From DASXUG01 sp036504995 (lineage in GTDB: Bacteria > Pseudomonadota > Gammaproteobacteria > Burkholderiales > Methylophilaceae): 64,000 nucleotides of DNA. The stretch spans positions 1 through 64,000 of the forward strand of contig DASXUG010000002.1 in NCBI GenBank assembly GCA_036504995.1. The letters run 5' to 3'. This document shows positions 34,476 to 43,765 of this stretch, piece after piece (position 1 is the first letter of the stretch; each line of letters opens with the position of its first letter). The translations under genes were made by a program, and so were the position numbers. The notes beneath the pieces were generated by a model that was given only the letters and a program-made list of their open reading frames with translations, was not told the origin of the DNA and made no database searches.

Positions 34476-35051
34476 TTATTTAGCCTTCATGCTCGGCCAA
34501 GCGGCTTTCAAATAGTAAGCCATTGACAGTAAAGTTAAATTTGCAGCGATAACAATTAGTACGCGCCCAATAAATTGTATATTTATTTCACCCATGCCCA
34601 AGTCTAAACTATCGTGGTACAGTAAAAATAAAATGGCAATCATTTGTACTGCCGTTTTTACTTTGCCGATATAAGCCACAGCAACGCTACCGCGCTCACC
34701 TATGCCGGCCATCCATTCGCGCAACGCACTAATGGCAATTTCACGGCCAATGATAATAAATGTTACAAAGGCGCCTACGCGGCCTAACTCGATGAGCATT
34801 ACCAAAGCAGCGGCAACCATGAGTTTATCTGCCACAGGATCTAAAAATGCGCCAAATGCTGAGCTTTGATTCAAGATACGTGCAAAATAGCCATCTAACC
34901 AATCAGTAATCGCGGCTAAAGCAAATATAACCGTCGCCACAAGGTTTTTTTCATGCATGGTCAACCAAGTATCTGGCGCGTATAAAATACCGATGAACAC
35001 GGGGATAAGTAAGATTCTGAGTAAAGTCAGGCTGTTTGGTACGTTCCACAT
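34476..35051 (-). CDS. pgsA: CDP-diacylglycerol--glycerol-3-phosphate 3-phosphatidyltransferase
   Basis: PgsA makes phosphatidylglycerol phosphate at the inner membrane, the committed step to phosphatidylglycerol and cardiolipin. The 191-residue protein has several membrane segments and the CDP-alcohol phosphotransferase signature D-x2-DG-x2-AR-x8-G-x3-D-x3-D, read here from DWLDGYFARI to FLDPVADK. Its ATG overlaps the uvrC stop by one base (TAATG), so the two are translated together. Two tRNA genes follow, as in E. coli. Confidence 0.97.
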   Translation of the reverse strand: MWNVPNSLTLLRILLIPVFIGILYAPDTWLTMHEKNLVATVIFALAAITDWLDGYFARILNQSSAFGAFLDPVADKLMVAAALVMLIELGRVGAFVTFIIIGREIAISALREWMAGIGERGSVAVAYIGKVKTAVQMIAILFLLYHDSLDLGMGEINIQFIGRVLIVIAANLTLLSMAYYLKAAWPSMKAK

Positions 35052-36850
35052 TAATGCAATTCCCCATATATTTTCTCTGCTAAAGCAGGACTAATGCCAT
35101 CAACCTTGGTAAGTTCATCAACACTAGCATTTTTCACGCCTTCTAAACCACCAAAACGCACTAACAAGGCTTTTCTGCGCTTGGCTCCAACACCTGCAAT
35201 ATCTTCGAGCGATGAATGCATACGTGCTTTCGCACGCTTGGCTCTGTGCCCTGTAATAGCGAAACGATGCGCTTCATCGCGTATTTGTTGTAGTAGGTGC
35301 AAGCCACTATTATCTTTTTCTAAATTAAGCATTTCACCTGTGTCAGAAAAAATCATGGTTTCTAACCCAGGTCTTCGCTCCTCGCCTTTGGCAATGCCAA
35401 CTAACAGAATATCAGCTAAACCGACTTCTTGCATCACCTCTATGGCTACCCCTAACTGGCCTTTGCCGCCATCAATAAACACCAAATCAGGGCGCTTACC
35501 CTCGCCTTCTGCCACTTTTTTGTAGCGGCGAGTAAGCACATCACGCATAGCGGCATAATCATCCCCTGGCGTGATGCCTGTAATGTTATAGCGGCGATAC
35601 TCACTGTTTTGCATATCGCCACGGTCAAACACCACGCAGCTTGCCACTGTAGCTTCACCCATGGTGTGACTAATATCAAAACACTCGATACGCTCTGTAT
35701 TTTCAGATAACCGTAAAGATTCGCGCAACGCCACTAAACGCGCATGCTGGTTGCTGGTTTGTGCCTGTTTTTGCTGCAAAGCCAGCTCAGCATTGGTATT
35801 GGCCATTTTGAGCCACACACGTTTATCACCAATCGGGTTGGTGTTGATTTTAATTTTGCGGCTGGCTTGCTCACTTAATAACTGCTCTAAAGTCTCAGTT
35901 TCCAAGGGCACGCCTACAATCAAAATAGGTGGTGTATTCTGTGCCATGTAGTGCTGTTCAATAAAGGCTTGCACGGTTTCATGCAGCTCCACTCCATCCG
36001 CATTTTTTGGGAAAAAACTTTTGTCACCCAGATGTCGCCCACCGCGGATCATCACCAAGTTTACACAGTGCTCACCTTGCGCTTCAACACAAGCAATCAC
36101 ATCGGCATCGCTTAAATTAAAGTCACTTACAAACTGCTTGGCTTGTACTTGGCGCAAGCTCTGCATACGGTCACGAAACACTGCTGCCCGCTCATATTCT
36201 TGCGCCTCAGCTGCCACCATCATTTTTTCGCTTAAGTCATCCATCACCTGCTGCTCTCGCCCTTGCAAAAACAGAGTGGCGTGATGCACATCGTGTTGGT
36301 AATCTTCTTGAGAGATCAAATTGACGCAAGGGGCTGTGCAACGTTCGATTTGATGCTGCAAACAAGGGCGAGAGCGATTAGCAAACACTGTGTTCTCACA
36401 GGTACGCAACAAAAATACCTTTTGCAATAACTGAATGCTCTCTCGTACTGCGACAGTATTGGGAAAAGGCCCAAAATACTGATGCCCCTTTTTTTGTACC
36501 CCACGATGGAATGCTAATTGTGGAAACTCATCATTCGTCAACGTAATATAGGGATAAGATTTATCATCACGAAACAACACGTTATAACGCGGCATAATGC
36601 TTTTGATAAGATTATTCTCAAGCAGCAGTGCTTCGGCTTCTGAGTGGGTCACCGTTGTTTCGATTTTGACAATCTGCGAAACCATCATCCGCGTACGCGG
36701 GCTAGGCAGATTTTTATTGAAATAGCTAGAAACACGCTTTTTCAAATCTTTGGCTTTACCAACATAAATCACAGTGTCTTCGACGTTAATCATGCGATAA
36801 ACACCAGGCAAATTTGGCAGATTTTTTAAGATAGGTTTAGGATCAAACAT
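35051..36850 (-). CDS. uvrC: Excinuclease ABC subunit C
   Basis: UvrC makes both incisions in nucleotide excision repair after UvrAB damage loading. The 599-residue protein has the N-terminal GIY-YIG nuclease (LPGVYRMI and TVIYVGKAKDLKKRV), a Cys-rich cluster near 150-175, a UVR domain (near 205-240), the RNase H-like nuclease (CFDISHTMGEA, FIDGGKGQL) and C-terminal helix-hairpin-helix repeats (SSLEDIAGVGAKRRKALL). Length is normal. It is the first gene of the uvrC-pgsA pair. Confidence 0.98.
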   Translation of the reverse strand: MFDPKPILKNLPNLPGVYRMINVEDTVIYVGKAKDLKKRVSSYFNKNLPSPRTRMMVSQIVKIETTVTHSEAEALLLENNLIKSIMPRYNVLFRDDKSYPYITLTNDEFPQLAFHRGVQKKGHQYFGPFPNTVAVRESIQLLQKVFLLRTCENTVFANRSRPCLQHQIERCTAPCVNLISQEDYQHDVHHATLFLQGREQQVMDDLSEKMMVAAEAQEYERAAVFRDRMQSLRQVQAKQFVSDFNLSDADVIACVEAQGEHCVNLVMIRGGRHLGDKSFFPKNADGVELHETVQAFIEQHYMAQNTPPILIVGVPLETETLEQLLSEQASRKIKINTNPIGDKRVWLKMANTNAELALQQKQAQTSNQHARLVALRESLRLSENTERIECFDISHTMGEATVASCVVFDRGDMQNSEYRRYNITGITPGDDYAAMRDVLTRRYKKVAEGEGKRPDLVFIDGGKGQLGVAIEVMQEVGLADILLVGIAKGEERRPGLETMIFSDTGEMLNLEKDNSGLHLLQQIRDEAHRFAITGHRAKRAKARMHSSLEDIAGVGAKRRKALLVRFGGLEGVKNASVDELTKVDGISPALAEKIYGELH

Positions 36851-36898
36851 GCAGGTATTTTATCACTGCTAAGCTGTAAATATTGGCATAATAAGCTG

Positions 36899-39040
36899 AT
36901 GAGATCAGGCAGCTTAACAAAACAGAGTAAACATACCTTAAAACCATCGCTTAGCTTTTTTAGCTTGATGGTGGCTTTTGGCTTGCTAAGCTTTTCACTA
37001 TTTGCTGACAGCGCAACGCTACCGACTACTCACCCCAATAAGCATTACAGCCTCAACACGTCCCCTGTTGATTTGTCATTTCTCAATGAAGATGAGCGTC
37101 CCGCAGGTAAACATGGCTTTTTAAAAGCCAAAGGTGAACGACTGGTATTTGAAGATGGCACGCAAGCTAAGTTTTGGGGTATCAATATTGCGGCTTATGC
37201 TTTGTTTTCCAGCTCTGACGATAGTATCAAGCTGCAAGCCAAACGCCTTTCGCGTTTGGGTTATAACTTAGTAAGGATTCATCATCATGACTCGCCCTGG
37301 GTTTCCCCTAACATTTTTGGCGACCCCAACAAAACCACTTCAGGCAAGATTGATCCTGCTGGAATAGCTAAAATTGATTGGTGGATTAAGTGCTTAAAAG
37401 ATGAAGGCATTTATGTCTGGCTGGATTTGCATGTTGGACGCCAACTTAAACCTCAAGACAATATTTTAAATTTTGATGAGATTAAAGATAACAAAAGCAA
37501 TAGCGTCGACCTAAAAGGTTTCAATTACCTTAATCCCAGTATTGAAACTGCCATGCAAAAGTTTAATGAAGAATACTTAAGGCATATCAATCCCTACACA
37601 GGGCTAGCTTATAAAGACGAACCTGCGATTGCCACCATACTGATCACGAACGAAAATGATTTTACCAATCATGGCGGCTTAGGATTTCTGCCTAATCAAC
37701 ATCATTCTCGTTACACACAAATTTACATGGATAAAGCACGCGCATTTGCAGATCGCTACCACCTATCTTTCAACATCACTCGGTTCTGGCCTAGCGCTGA
37801 CCAAAACAGCTTAATTAACCGCCTACAGCGCAAAATTGACCGTACTTGGATGGCTTGGGAGCATGGCCCCTCAAAATTATTTTTAAATGATTTAGAGCAC
37901 CAGTTTAACGCCCATATGATTAAACACTTAAAAGGATTAGGCGTAAAAGTGCCTATTGTGACTACCAGCAGTTGGGGAGAGGATAGCGTAAGTTCGCTGC
38001 CTGCACTGACTGATGGCGATATGATAGATGTGCACTCCTATCAGAACGGCACGCACCTACTCCAAGCTGACCCACGCAACCAGGCAAATTTTATTGACTG
38101 GATCGCCGCCGCCCAAGTGGTAAATAAACCACTTGGGGTGAGTGAGTGGAATAGCGACCCTTTCCCTTCACCCTATCGCCATTTATTGCCACTTTATCTC
38201 GCCAGTCAGGCGAGCTTTCAGGGCTGGGATGCCATGATGCTTTACGCCTACTCGCAATCTCCATTTGATGAACAAACAATGCGCGCTAGCAATTGGGATT
38301 CGGCCCTTGATCCCTCAATTACCGCTACCTCACCCACTGCGGCTCTGCTATATCGTAGAGGCGATGTCGCAGAAGCAGAAACCACGTATGTATTAGACGC
38401 TGGGCAAGCAGTATTTAACGAGGCCATTTCGCCTTACAACTCGGCATTTATTCGCAGTGCCGCTGAGCTTGGCAAGCTAAATATCGCCATGCCATCAACA
38501 CCAGCATTGCCTTGGTTAAATAAAAGCCCAACCGTTAAAAATGCAATTTACGTGCAAGACAAAAACAAATCGTTAATAGCTAGCAATAGTCATCAAGCAA
38601 CTACACAAGGCAGCCAGATTACGCGCAACTGGGCACAAGGCTACTTAACGATTAACACTCCGAGAACTCAAGCCGCTTCTGGCCAAATTGCCAATACAAC
38701 AATCAGATTAAAGGATATTGAAATAACCTCAACCACGCAGAATGTAGTGATTGCCGTGCAAAGTCTGGAAAATACCCCAATACGCCAATCCAAAAACTTA
38801 ATGATTACCTTGGTTGCAGACTCCAAACTGGCCAATAATAAAATTGATTTTTATACCGAGCCAGTGGTGGCAACTCTTACCATTAGCAACGCAACCAAAG
38901 GGCTCAATATTTGCAGCAACCAAGGTAAGGCTAGCCATTTATTGACAAGCAATGCGGATGGAAAATATCAAATCAAACTAGATCAACGCTCCGATATTAG
39001 TTACCTATTTTTGTCAGAGAAAACCTGTACAGCACAATAA
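36899..39040 (+). CDS. Exported glycoside-hydrolase-like (cellulase/GH5-type TIM barrel) protein
   Basis: A 713-residue exported protein with an N-terminal hydrophobic signal (about 18-40). Residues about 75-450 read as a clan A glycosidase barrel: FWGINIAAYALF, RLGYNLVRIHHHDSP, VWLDLHVGR, a candidate acid/base Glu in ITNENDFTN and a candidate nucleophile Glu in LGVSEWNSDPF. The C-terminal 200 residues look beta-rich. The exact family and substrate are not recognised. It may trim an exopolysaccharide, a self-made one being likely in a methylotroph. It is divergent from uvrC by 48 bp. Confidence 0.75.
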   Translation: MRSGSLTKQSKHTLKPSLSFFSLMVAFGLLSFSLFADSATLPTTHPNKHYSLNTSPVDLSFLNEDERPAGKHGFLKAKGERLVFEDGTQAKFWGINIAAYALFSSSDDSIKLQAKRLSRLGYNLVRIHHHDSPWVSPNIFGDPNKTTSGKIDPAGIAKIDWWIKCLKDEGIYVWLDLHVGRQLKPQDNILNFDEIKDNKSNSVDLKGFNYLNPSIETAMQKFNEEYLRHINPYTGLAYKDEPAIATILITNENDFTNHGGLGFLPNQHHSRYTQIYMDKARAFADRYHLSFNITRFWPSADQNSLINRLQRKIDRTWMAWEHGPSKLFLNDLEHQFNAHMIKHLKGLGVKVPIVTTSSWGEDSVSSLPALTDGDMIDVHSYQNGTHLLQADPRNQANFIDWIAAAQVVNKPLGVSEWNSDPFPSPYRHLLPLYLASQASFQGWDAMMLYAYSQSPFDEQTMRASNWDSALDPSITATSPTAALLYRRGDVAEAETTYVLDAGQAVFNEAISPYNSAFIRSAAELGKLNIAMPSTPALPWLNKSPTVKNAIYVQDKNKSLIASNSHQATTQGSQITRNWAQGYLTINTPRTQAASGQIANTTIRLKDIEITSTTQNVVIAVQSLENTPIRQSKNLMITLVADSKLANNKIDFYTEPVVATLTISNATKGLNICSNQGKASHLLTSNADGKYQIKLDQRSDISYLFLSEKTCTAQ

Positions 39041-39067
39041 AAAGGCAGCCTAGGCTGCCTTTTTATT
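39036..39067. terminator. Bidirectional intrinsic terminator
   Basis: Arms 39036-39050 and 39053-39067 are perfectly complementary over 15 bases (AATAAAAAGGCAGCC and its complement), with AT-rich ends giving U runs on both strands. It serves the glycosidase-like gene and, in the other direction, ahpF. Confidence 0.88.
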
Positions 39068-39081
39068 GGAGATCAACACAC

Positions 39082-40632
39082 TTATTGACGTATCAAATAA
39101 TCAAACGCGCCTAGTGCTGCTTTTGAACCTTCACCCATCGCGATGATAATTTGCTTGTAAGGTACCGTGGTGACATCACCCGCCGCAAAAACACCCGCAA
39201 GTGACGTTTCACCGTGACTACCAACCTCAACCTCACCAAACTTGCTTAAATCAATAGAGTCTTTAAGCCAATCAGTATTGGGCAATAAGCCAATTTGTAC
39301 AAACACACCTGCTAAAGTAATCGAATGTTCCGCACTTGTGGCGCGGTCACGATACACTAGGCCGTTCACCTTTTGGGTGTCGCCTGTAATTTCAGTGGTT
39401 TGTGCATTGGTGATTACGGTTACATTACTTAAAGTAGATAATTTAGTTTGCAACACTGCATCAGCACGTAGCTTGTCGTTATATTCAATCAAGGTCACGT
39501 GCCCAACAATCCCCGCTAAGTCAATCGCGGCTTCTACGCCTGAGTTGCCACCACCTATGACCGCAACGTGTTTACCTTTAAACAAAGGACCATCACAATG
39601 TGGGCAGTAGGCTACCCCCTTACCACGATACTCATTTTCACCAGGGATATTGAGCTGTTTCCAACGCGCGCCAGTGGCGACAATGATAGATTTACTTTTT
39701 AGCGTTGCACCGCTTTCTAGTTTCACCTCCAAATAATCACTATCTGCTACTTTGCTTAGGCCTTGGGCACGCTGTAAGTTCATAATATCGACATCGTAGC
39801 TTTTAACGTGTTCCTCAAGTGCGCCTACTAACTTAGGTCCCTCAGTCGCTTTTACTGAGATAAAGTTTTCGATGCCCAAAGTATCCATCACTTGCCCACC
39901 AAAACGTTCAGCCACAATGCCAGTGCGTATACCTTTACGTGCCGCATAAATCGCAGCTGATGCACCTGCCGGCCCGCCACCGACAACCAGCACATCGTAA
40001 GGCGCTTTTTCGTTTAGCTTGGCCGCTTCACGCGCCACTACGCCACTATCTAGCTTAGGCAAAATTTCATCAACACCCATACGGCCAGCGCCAAACTCTT
40101 CACCATTCATAAAAATGGTGGGGACTGCCATCACGCCACGCTGAGTAACCTCATCTGGATACACACCACCATCAATCATCACATGGGTAATATTGGGGTT
40201 AATCACCGCCATCAAATTCAGCGCCTGCACAACCTCAGGACAATTATGGCAACTAAGCGAAATATAGGTTTCAAAGTGAAACTTGCCTTCAAGCACAGCA
40301 ATTTGCGCAATTTTTTCAGCTTCTAGTTTTAGTGGATGCCCGCCAGTTTGCAATAAAGCCAACACCAGCGAAGTAAATTCATGACCCATAGGAATACCCG
40401 CAAAACGAATGCCTACACCACCAGACAGTTTATTGACTGAGAAGGAAGGTTTACGCTCGTTGTCTTCAAGGCTCAGATGAATTTTGTCAGACAAACTGGC
40501 TAATTCATTCAACAGCTCCATCATCTCGTTAGATTTTGCGCTGCTATCCACCGAAGCTTTTATCGCTATCGGTTGCGTTAATTTCTCCAAGTAAGCTTTG
40601 AGTTGCGTTTTAATCGTATTGTCTAATGCCAT
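39082..40632 (-). CDS. ahpF: Alkyl hydroperoxide reductase subunit F
   Basis: AhpF is the flavoprotein that passes electrons from NADH to AhpC. The 516 residues hold the N-terminal tandem thioredoxin-like domain with its CHNC centre (SCHNCPEVVQAL), then FAD binding (VVGGGPAGASAAIYAARKG), the second redox centre CPHCDG, NAD binding (VIGGGNSGVEAAIDLAG) and the final GVFAAGDVTTVPYKQ. It lies 76 bp after ahpC in the same direction, with a strong hairpin in the gap. Confidence 0.98.
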   Translation of the reverse strand: MALDNTIKTQLKAYLEKLTQPIAIKASVDSSAKSNEMMELLNELASLSDKIHLSLEDNERKPSFSVNKLSGGVGIRFAGIPMGHEFTSLVLALLQTGGHPLKLEAEKIAQIAVLEGKFHFETYISLSCHNCPEVVQALNLMAVINPNITHVMIDGGVYPDEVTQRGVMAVPTIFMNGEEFGAGRMGVDEILPKLDSGVVAREAAKLNEKAPYDVLVVGGGPAGASAAIYAARKGIRTGIVAERFGGQVMDTLGIENFISVKATEGPKLVGALEEHVKSYDVDIMNLQRAQGLSKVADSDYLEVKLESGATLKSKSIIVATGARWKQLNIPGENEYRGKGVAYCPHCDGPLFKGKHVAVIGGGNSGVEAAIDLAGIVGHVTLIEYNDKLRADAVLQTKLSTLSNVTVITNAQTTEITGDTQKVNGLVYRDRATSAEHSITLAGVFVQIGLLPNTDWLKDSIDLSKFGEVEVGSHGETSLAGVFAAGDVTTVPYKQIIIAMGEGSKAALGAFDYLIRQ

Positions 40633-40663
40633 GATGTACTCGCTTTTCTTTCTGTGTTTACTA

Positions 40664-40698
40664 GCCCGAGCGTTCAGCCTAATAGCTTAAGCTCGGGC
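40664..40698 (-). repeat. Hairpin between ahpC and ahpF
   Basis: GCCCGAGC (40664-40671) and GCTCGGGC (40691-40698) form an 8-bp GC-rich stem with a 19-base loop. In the ahpC-to-ahpF direction no T run follows, so it is more likely a processing or attenuation element that keeps ahpF below ahpC than a full terminator. Confidence 0.6.
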
Positions 40699-40708
40699 AA
40701 TTTTTTAA

Positions 40709-41275
40709 CTAGATTTTGCCGACTAAATCTAATGAAGGCGCTAAAGTCTCTTCACCTGGTTGCCACGCTGCTGGACAAACTTCACCATCATGCGTTGCCA
40801 CGTATTGTGCAGCTTGAATTTTACGGATTAGGTCTTTTGCGTTACGACCAATTCCCAAGTCATTCACCTCAGAAGCCTTGATTTTGCCTTCTGGATCAAT
40901 TACAAAAGTGCCGCGCAATGCCAAACCTTCTTCTTCAATCATCACGTTAAAGTTACGTGAAATCACACCAGTTGGATCTCCCAACATTGGGAATTGAATT
41001 TTCTTAATGGTGTCTGAAGTGTCGTGCCATGCTTTGTGGGTGAAGTGCGTATCAGTAGAAACGGAATAAACTTCTACACCCATTTTTTGCAGTTGCGCAT
41101 AGTGATCAGCCAAGTCGCCCAATTCAGTTGGACAAACAAATGTAAAATCTGCTGGGTAAAAGAAAACAACGGACCACTTACCTTTTAAGTCTGCCTCAGT
41201 CACAGGAACGAATTTACCGTCGTGAAAGGCAGTTGTTTTAAATGGTTTGATTTCTGAGTTGATTAGTGAAGTCAT
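40709..41275 (-). CDS. ahpC: Alkyl hydroperoxide reductase subunit C (peroxiredoxin)
   Basis: A 188-residue typical 2-Cys peroxiredoxin that reduces H2O2 and organic peroxides. The peroxidatic Cys is C48 in ADFTFVCPTELGD, and the resolving Cys is C167 in GEVCPAAW. AAGGAG precedes the ATG. The 98-bp upstream region is very AT-rich; I could not identify a clear OxyR site. It is followed by ahpF. Confidence 0.98.
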   Translation of the reverse strand: MTSLINSEIKPFKTTAFHDGKFVPVTEADLKGKWSVVFFYPADFTFVCPTELGDLADHYAQLQKMGVEVYSVSTDTHFTHKAWHDTSDTIKKIQFPMLGDPTGVISRNFNVMIEEEGLALRGTFVIDPEGKIKASEVNDLGIGRNAKDLIRKIQAAQYVATHDGEVCPAAWQPGEETLAPSLDLVGKI

Positions 41276-41373
41276 TTTTAAATCTCCTTGTTGATTGAAA
41301 GAGATTGCATTGTATGAACATCACATAATTAAGTAAAATTGATTGTTTTAATTATATTGATAAATAAAATTAA

Positions 41374-42684
41374 TCATAAGTGCCACGCGACCATCAACCC
41401 TTCTTCAGTGGGCGCGGCTTGCATATGGCTAGCAACACCCACCATAGGCACGATTGCTAGGGTATCATCACAGTAAATCAAAGGGATACGATCTCGCTGC
41501 CACGGTGGCACATTGGCTTCTTGCAGCAAATGCTTGAGTGTACGTGTTGGTCGCACACCAACAGGTTTAAAGCGCTCACCACCTGAGCGTTGTGTAATAC
41601 GTAAAGTGTGGATGCCTAGGCGCTTTTCAGCCAAACCTTCACCTGTTTTACGCTGAAATATTAGCCGACTACCGTCGGGCAAGCGTAACTCAGGCTCTCC
41701 CTGCCAGACCATTTCGATCATAACCTGAGGGGCATCCTGTTCAATATAAGCTAAATTGCGATAACGTCTTAAGCTCGCCCCCTCACCGCCACCAATCGCC
41801 ACTTTCAAATTAGCATCTGGCTTAGCACTGAGCAATTGGTCTAGCATTTCTTGCAGGCGGGCAGTGCTTGGCGGGAGATATTGTTGTGAAATTAACCAAT
41901 AACGCATGACGTTTTTTGCCCGAGGGAATGACAACTTAGCTAACTCAGTCAAGTTTAGCTGTTGATTTTGCACACATAAAACAGCATCTAATTCGGCCAG
42001 CTCTTCCAATAAACCTGCGGCCTCCGACATATGGTGAGCCGTACGTGCCAGACTGGCGCTTACATGCGCAAAGCGCTGCTCAATAGCAGGCAAGACAATT
42101 TTACGAATAAAATTACGGTCAAAATGTGTATCTTGATTACTTTCATCTTCTATCCACTGCAAGCCAAGGGACTCCGCATACTGGACTAGTTGACTACGTG
42201 GTAGCTCTAGCAAAGGACGAATTAAGCGCCGTTGCGCATCAACTGCCATCATCGCTGAAAGCCCTTTTACACCTGCACCCCGAAAAAGCTGCAGTAAAAA
42301 TGTCTCAGCTTGATCATTTTGATGATGTGCAAGCGCAATAAAATCTGCATTTTCTGCTGTTAAAACATCATAACGGGCTTGACGAGCCGCCGCCTCGACT
42401 CCCAAGCCTGTGGTTTTATCAACTTGCACATGCACAACCTTGAACGGTACATTTAAGGCTAAACAAGTGTTTCGGCAAAACTCAGCCCATGCATCTGCAT
42501 TTTTGCTTAAGCCATGATGCACATACATCGCATGGAGTTGATAGCCTAGCGTGTTTTGTAAATGCACCAGGATTTCTAGCAAGACACGAGAATCTAAACC
42601 GCCACTAAATGCCATTAATACAGTTTGACCTTGTAGAGTCAAACCCATTAATGCTTGCCGAACACTTGCTTGTAAAGAGACCAC
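41374..42684 (-). CDS. tilS: tRNA(Ile)-lysidine synthase
   Basis: TilS attaches lysine to C34 of the CAU-anticodon tRNA-Ile so that it reads AUA. The 436-residue protein has the PP-loop SGGLDS (27-32), HHQNDQAETFLLQLFRGAG, and the C-terminal TilS domain with RSGGERFKPVGVRPTRTLKHL. The start is GTG 42684; the frame is open further up through the accA boundary, but no better start is seen. It lies 86 bp downstream of accA. Confidence 0.96.
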   Translation of the reverse strand: MVSLQASVRQALMGLTLQGQTVLMAFSGGLDSRVLLEILVHLQNTLGYQLHAMYVHHGLSKNADAWAEFCRNTCLALNVPFKVVHVQVDKTTGLGVEAAARQARYDVLTAENADFIALAHHQNDQAETFLLQLFRGAGVKGLSAMMAVDAQRRLIRPLLELPRSQLVQYAESLGLQWIEDESNQDTHFDRNFIRKIVLPAIEQRFAHVSASLARTAHHMSEAAGLLEELAELDAVLCVQNQQLNLTELAKLSFPRAKNVMRYWLISQQYLPPSTARLQEMLDQLLSAKPDANLKVAIGGGEGASLRRYRNLAYIEQDAPQVMIEMVWQGEPELRLPDGSRLIFQRKTGEGLAEKRLGIHTLRITQRSGGERFKPVGVRPTRTLKHLLQEANVPPWQRDRIPLIYCDDTLAIVPMVGVASHMQAAPTEEGLMVAWHL

Positions 42685-42770
42685 TACCGCATCTGCTGCT
42701 TGAGTGGCCTTATTTTGAGGGGATAAACTACGTTTTTGTGAGGGACTTTTAATTGTTAAATCTCTAACAA

Positions 42771-43751
42771 CTATTTCTGAGGGACTTCTTTAAATTTACC
42801 GTAGCTCATTAAACGTTGATAGCGCTGCTCTAGTAACTCATGCGTAGTTTTCTTTTGCAAAACGCTTAACTCTTCTGTCAAAGATTTACGCAAGGTTTGC
42901 ATCATGGTTTCATAGTCACGGTGCGCGCCGCCTAGTGGCTCAGATACGATACGGTCAATTAAACCCATGGTTTTTAAGCGCGGCGCAGTAATCGCAAGTG
43001 TTTCGGCGGCTTCTGCGGCTTTATCTGCGCTCTTCCACAAGATAGAGGCACAACCCTCAGGGGAAATGACAGAATAAGTGGAGTATTGCAACATCATCAA
43101 ATGATCTACAACCCCTAAAGCCAACGCACCGCCCGAACCACCTTCACCAATAATCACGCCAATAATTGGCACTTTTAGCTCAGCCATCACGTATAAATTA
43201 CGGGCTATCGCTTCTGATTGGCCACGCTCTTCTGCACCAATCCCTGGGTAAGCGCCTGGAGTATCAATTAAAGTAATGATGGGTAAACCGAATTTTTCAG
43301 CCAAACGATATAAACGCAAGGCTTTGCGATAACCTTCTGGGCGTGGCATACCAAAATTGCGGTATTGACGTTCTTTTACGTCACGGCCTTTTTGGTGGCC
43401 AATCACCATCACAGATTGGCCTTCAAAACGTGCGATTCCGCCAACAATTGCAGGGTCATCTGCAAACGCACGGTCGCCATGTAACTCTTGAAAATCAGTG
43501 AATAAACCTTGAATATAATCCAAGGTATAGGGGCGTTGTGGATGACGCGCTACTTGCGAAATTTGCCATGCACCTAATTTCGCATAGATATCTTTGGTGA
43601 GCGTTTGATTTTTCTTCTGAATGCGGTCAATTTCTTCAGAAATATCGAGTGCCGAATCATCTTGCACAAAGCGCAACTCTTCAATCTTAGCTTCTAATTC
43701 CGCGATAGGTTGTTCAAAATCTAAAAAACTTGTCTTCATATTGGTTGCCAT
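42771..43751 (-). CDS. accA: Acetyl-CoA carboxylase carboxyltransferase subunit alpha
   Basis: AccA and AccD form the carboxyltransferase that makes malonyl-CoA for fatty acid synthesis. I start at ATG 43751, which has ACGAGA upstream; ATG 43739 (KTSFLDFEQPIAEL) is another option, and the frame is open six codons earlier. The protein shows LIDTPGAYPGIGAEERGQSEAIARN and GEGGSGGALALGV, typical of the crotonase-fold active site. dnaE lies directly upstream, a common order. Confidence 0.97.
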   Translation of the reverse strand: MATNMKTSFLDFEQPIAELEAKIEELRFVQDDSALDISEEIDRIQKKNQTLTKDIYAKLGAWQISQVARHPQRPYTLDYIQGLFTDFQELHGDRAFADDPAIVGGIARFEGQSVMVIGHQKGRDVKERQYRNFGMPRPEGYRKALRLYRLAEKFGLPIITLIDTPGAYPGIGAEERGQSEAIARNLYVMAELKVPIIGVIIGEGGSGGALALGVVDHLMMLQYSTYSVISPEGCASILWKSADKAAEAAETLAITAPRLKTMGLIDRIVSEPLGGAHRDYETMMQTLRKSLTEELSVLQKKTTHELLEQRYQRLMSYGKFKEVPQK

Positions 43752-43765
43752 TAAATCTCGTTGTC

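Noticed and set aside
41276..41373. Possible OxyR site upstream of ahpC
   Set aside because: The AT-rich gap contains only loose matches to the ATAG/CTAT spacing; nothing was convincing.
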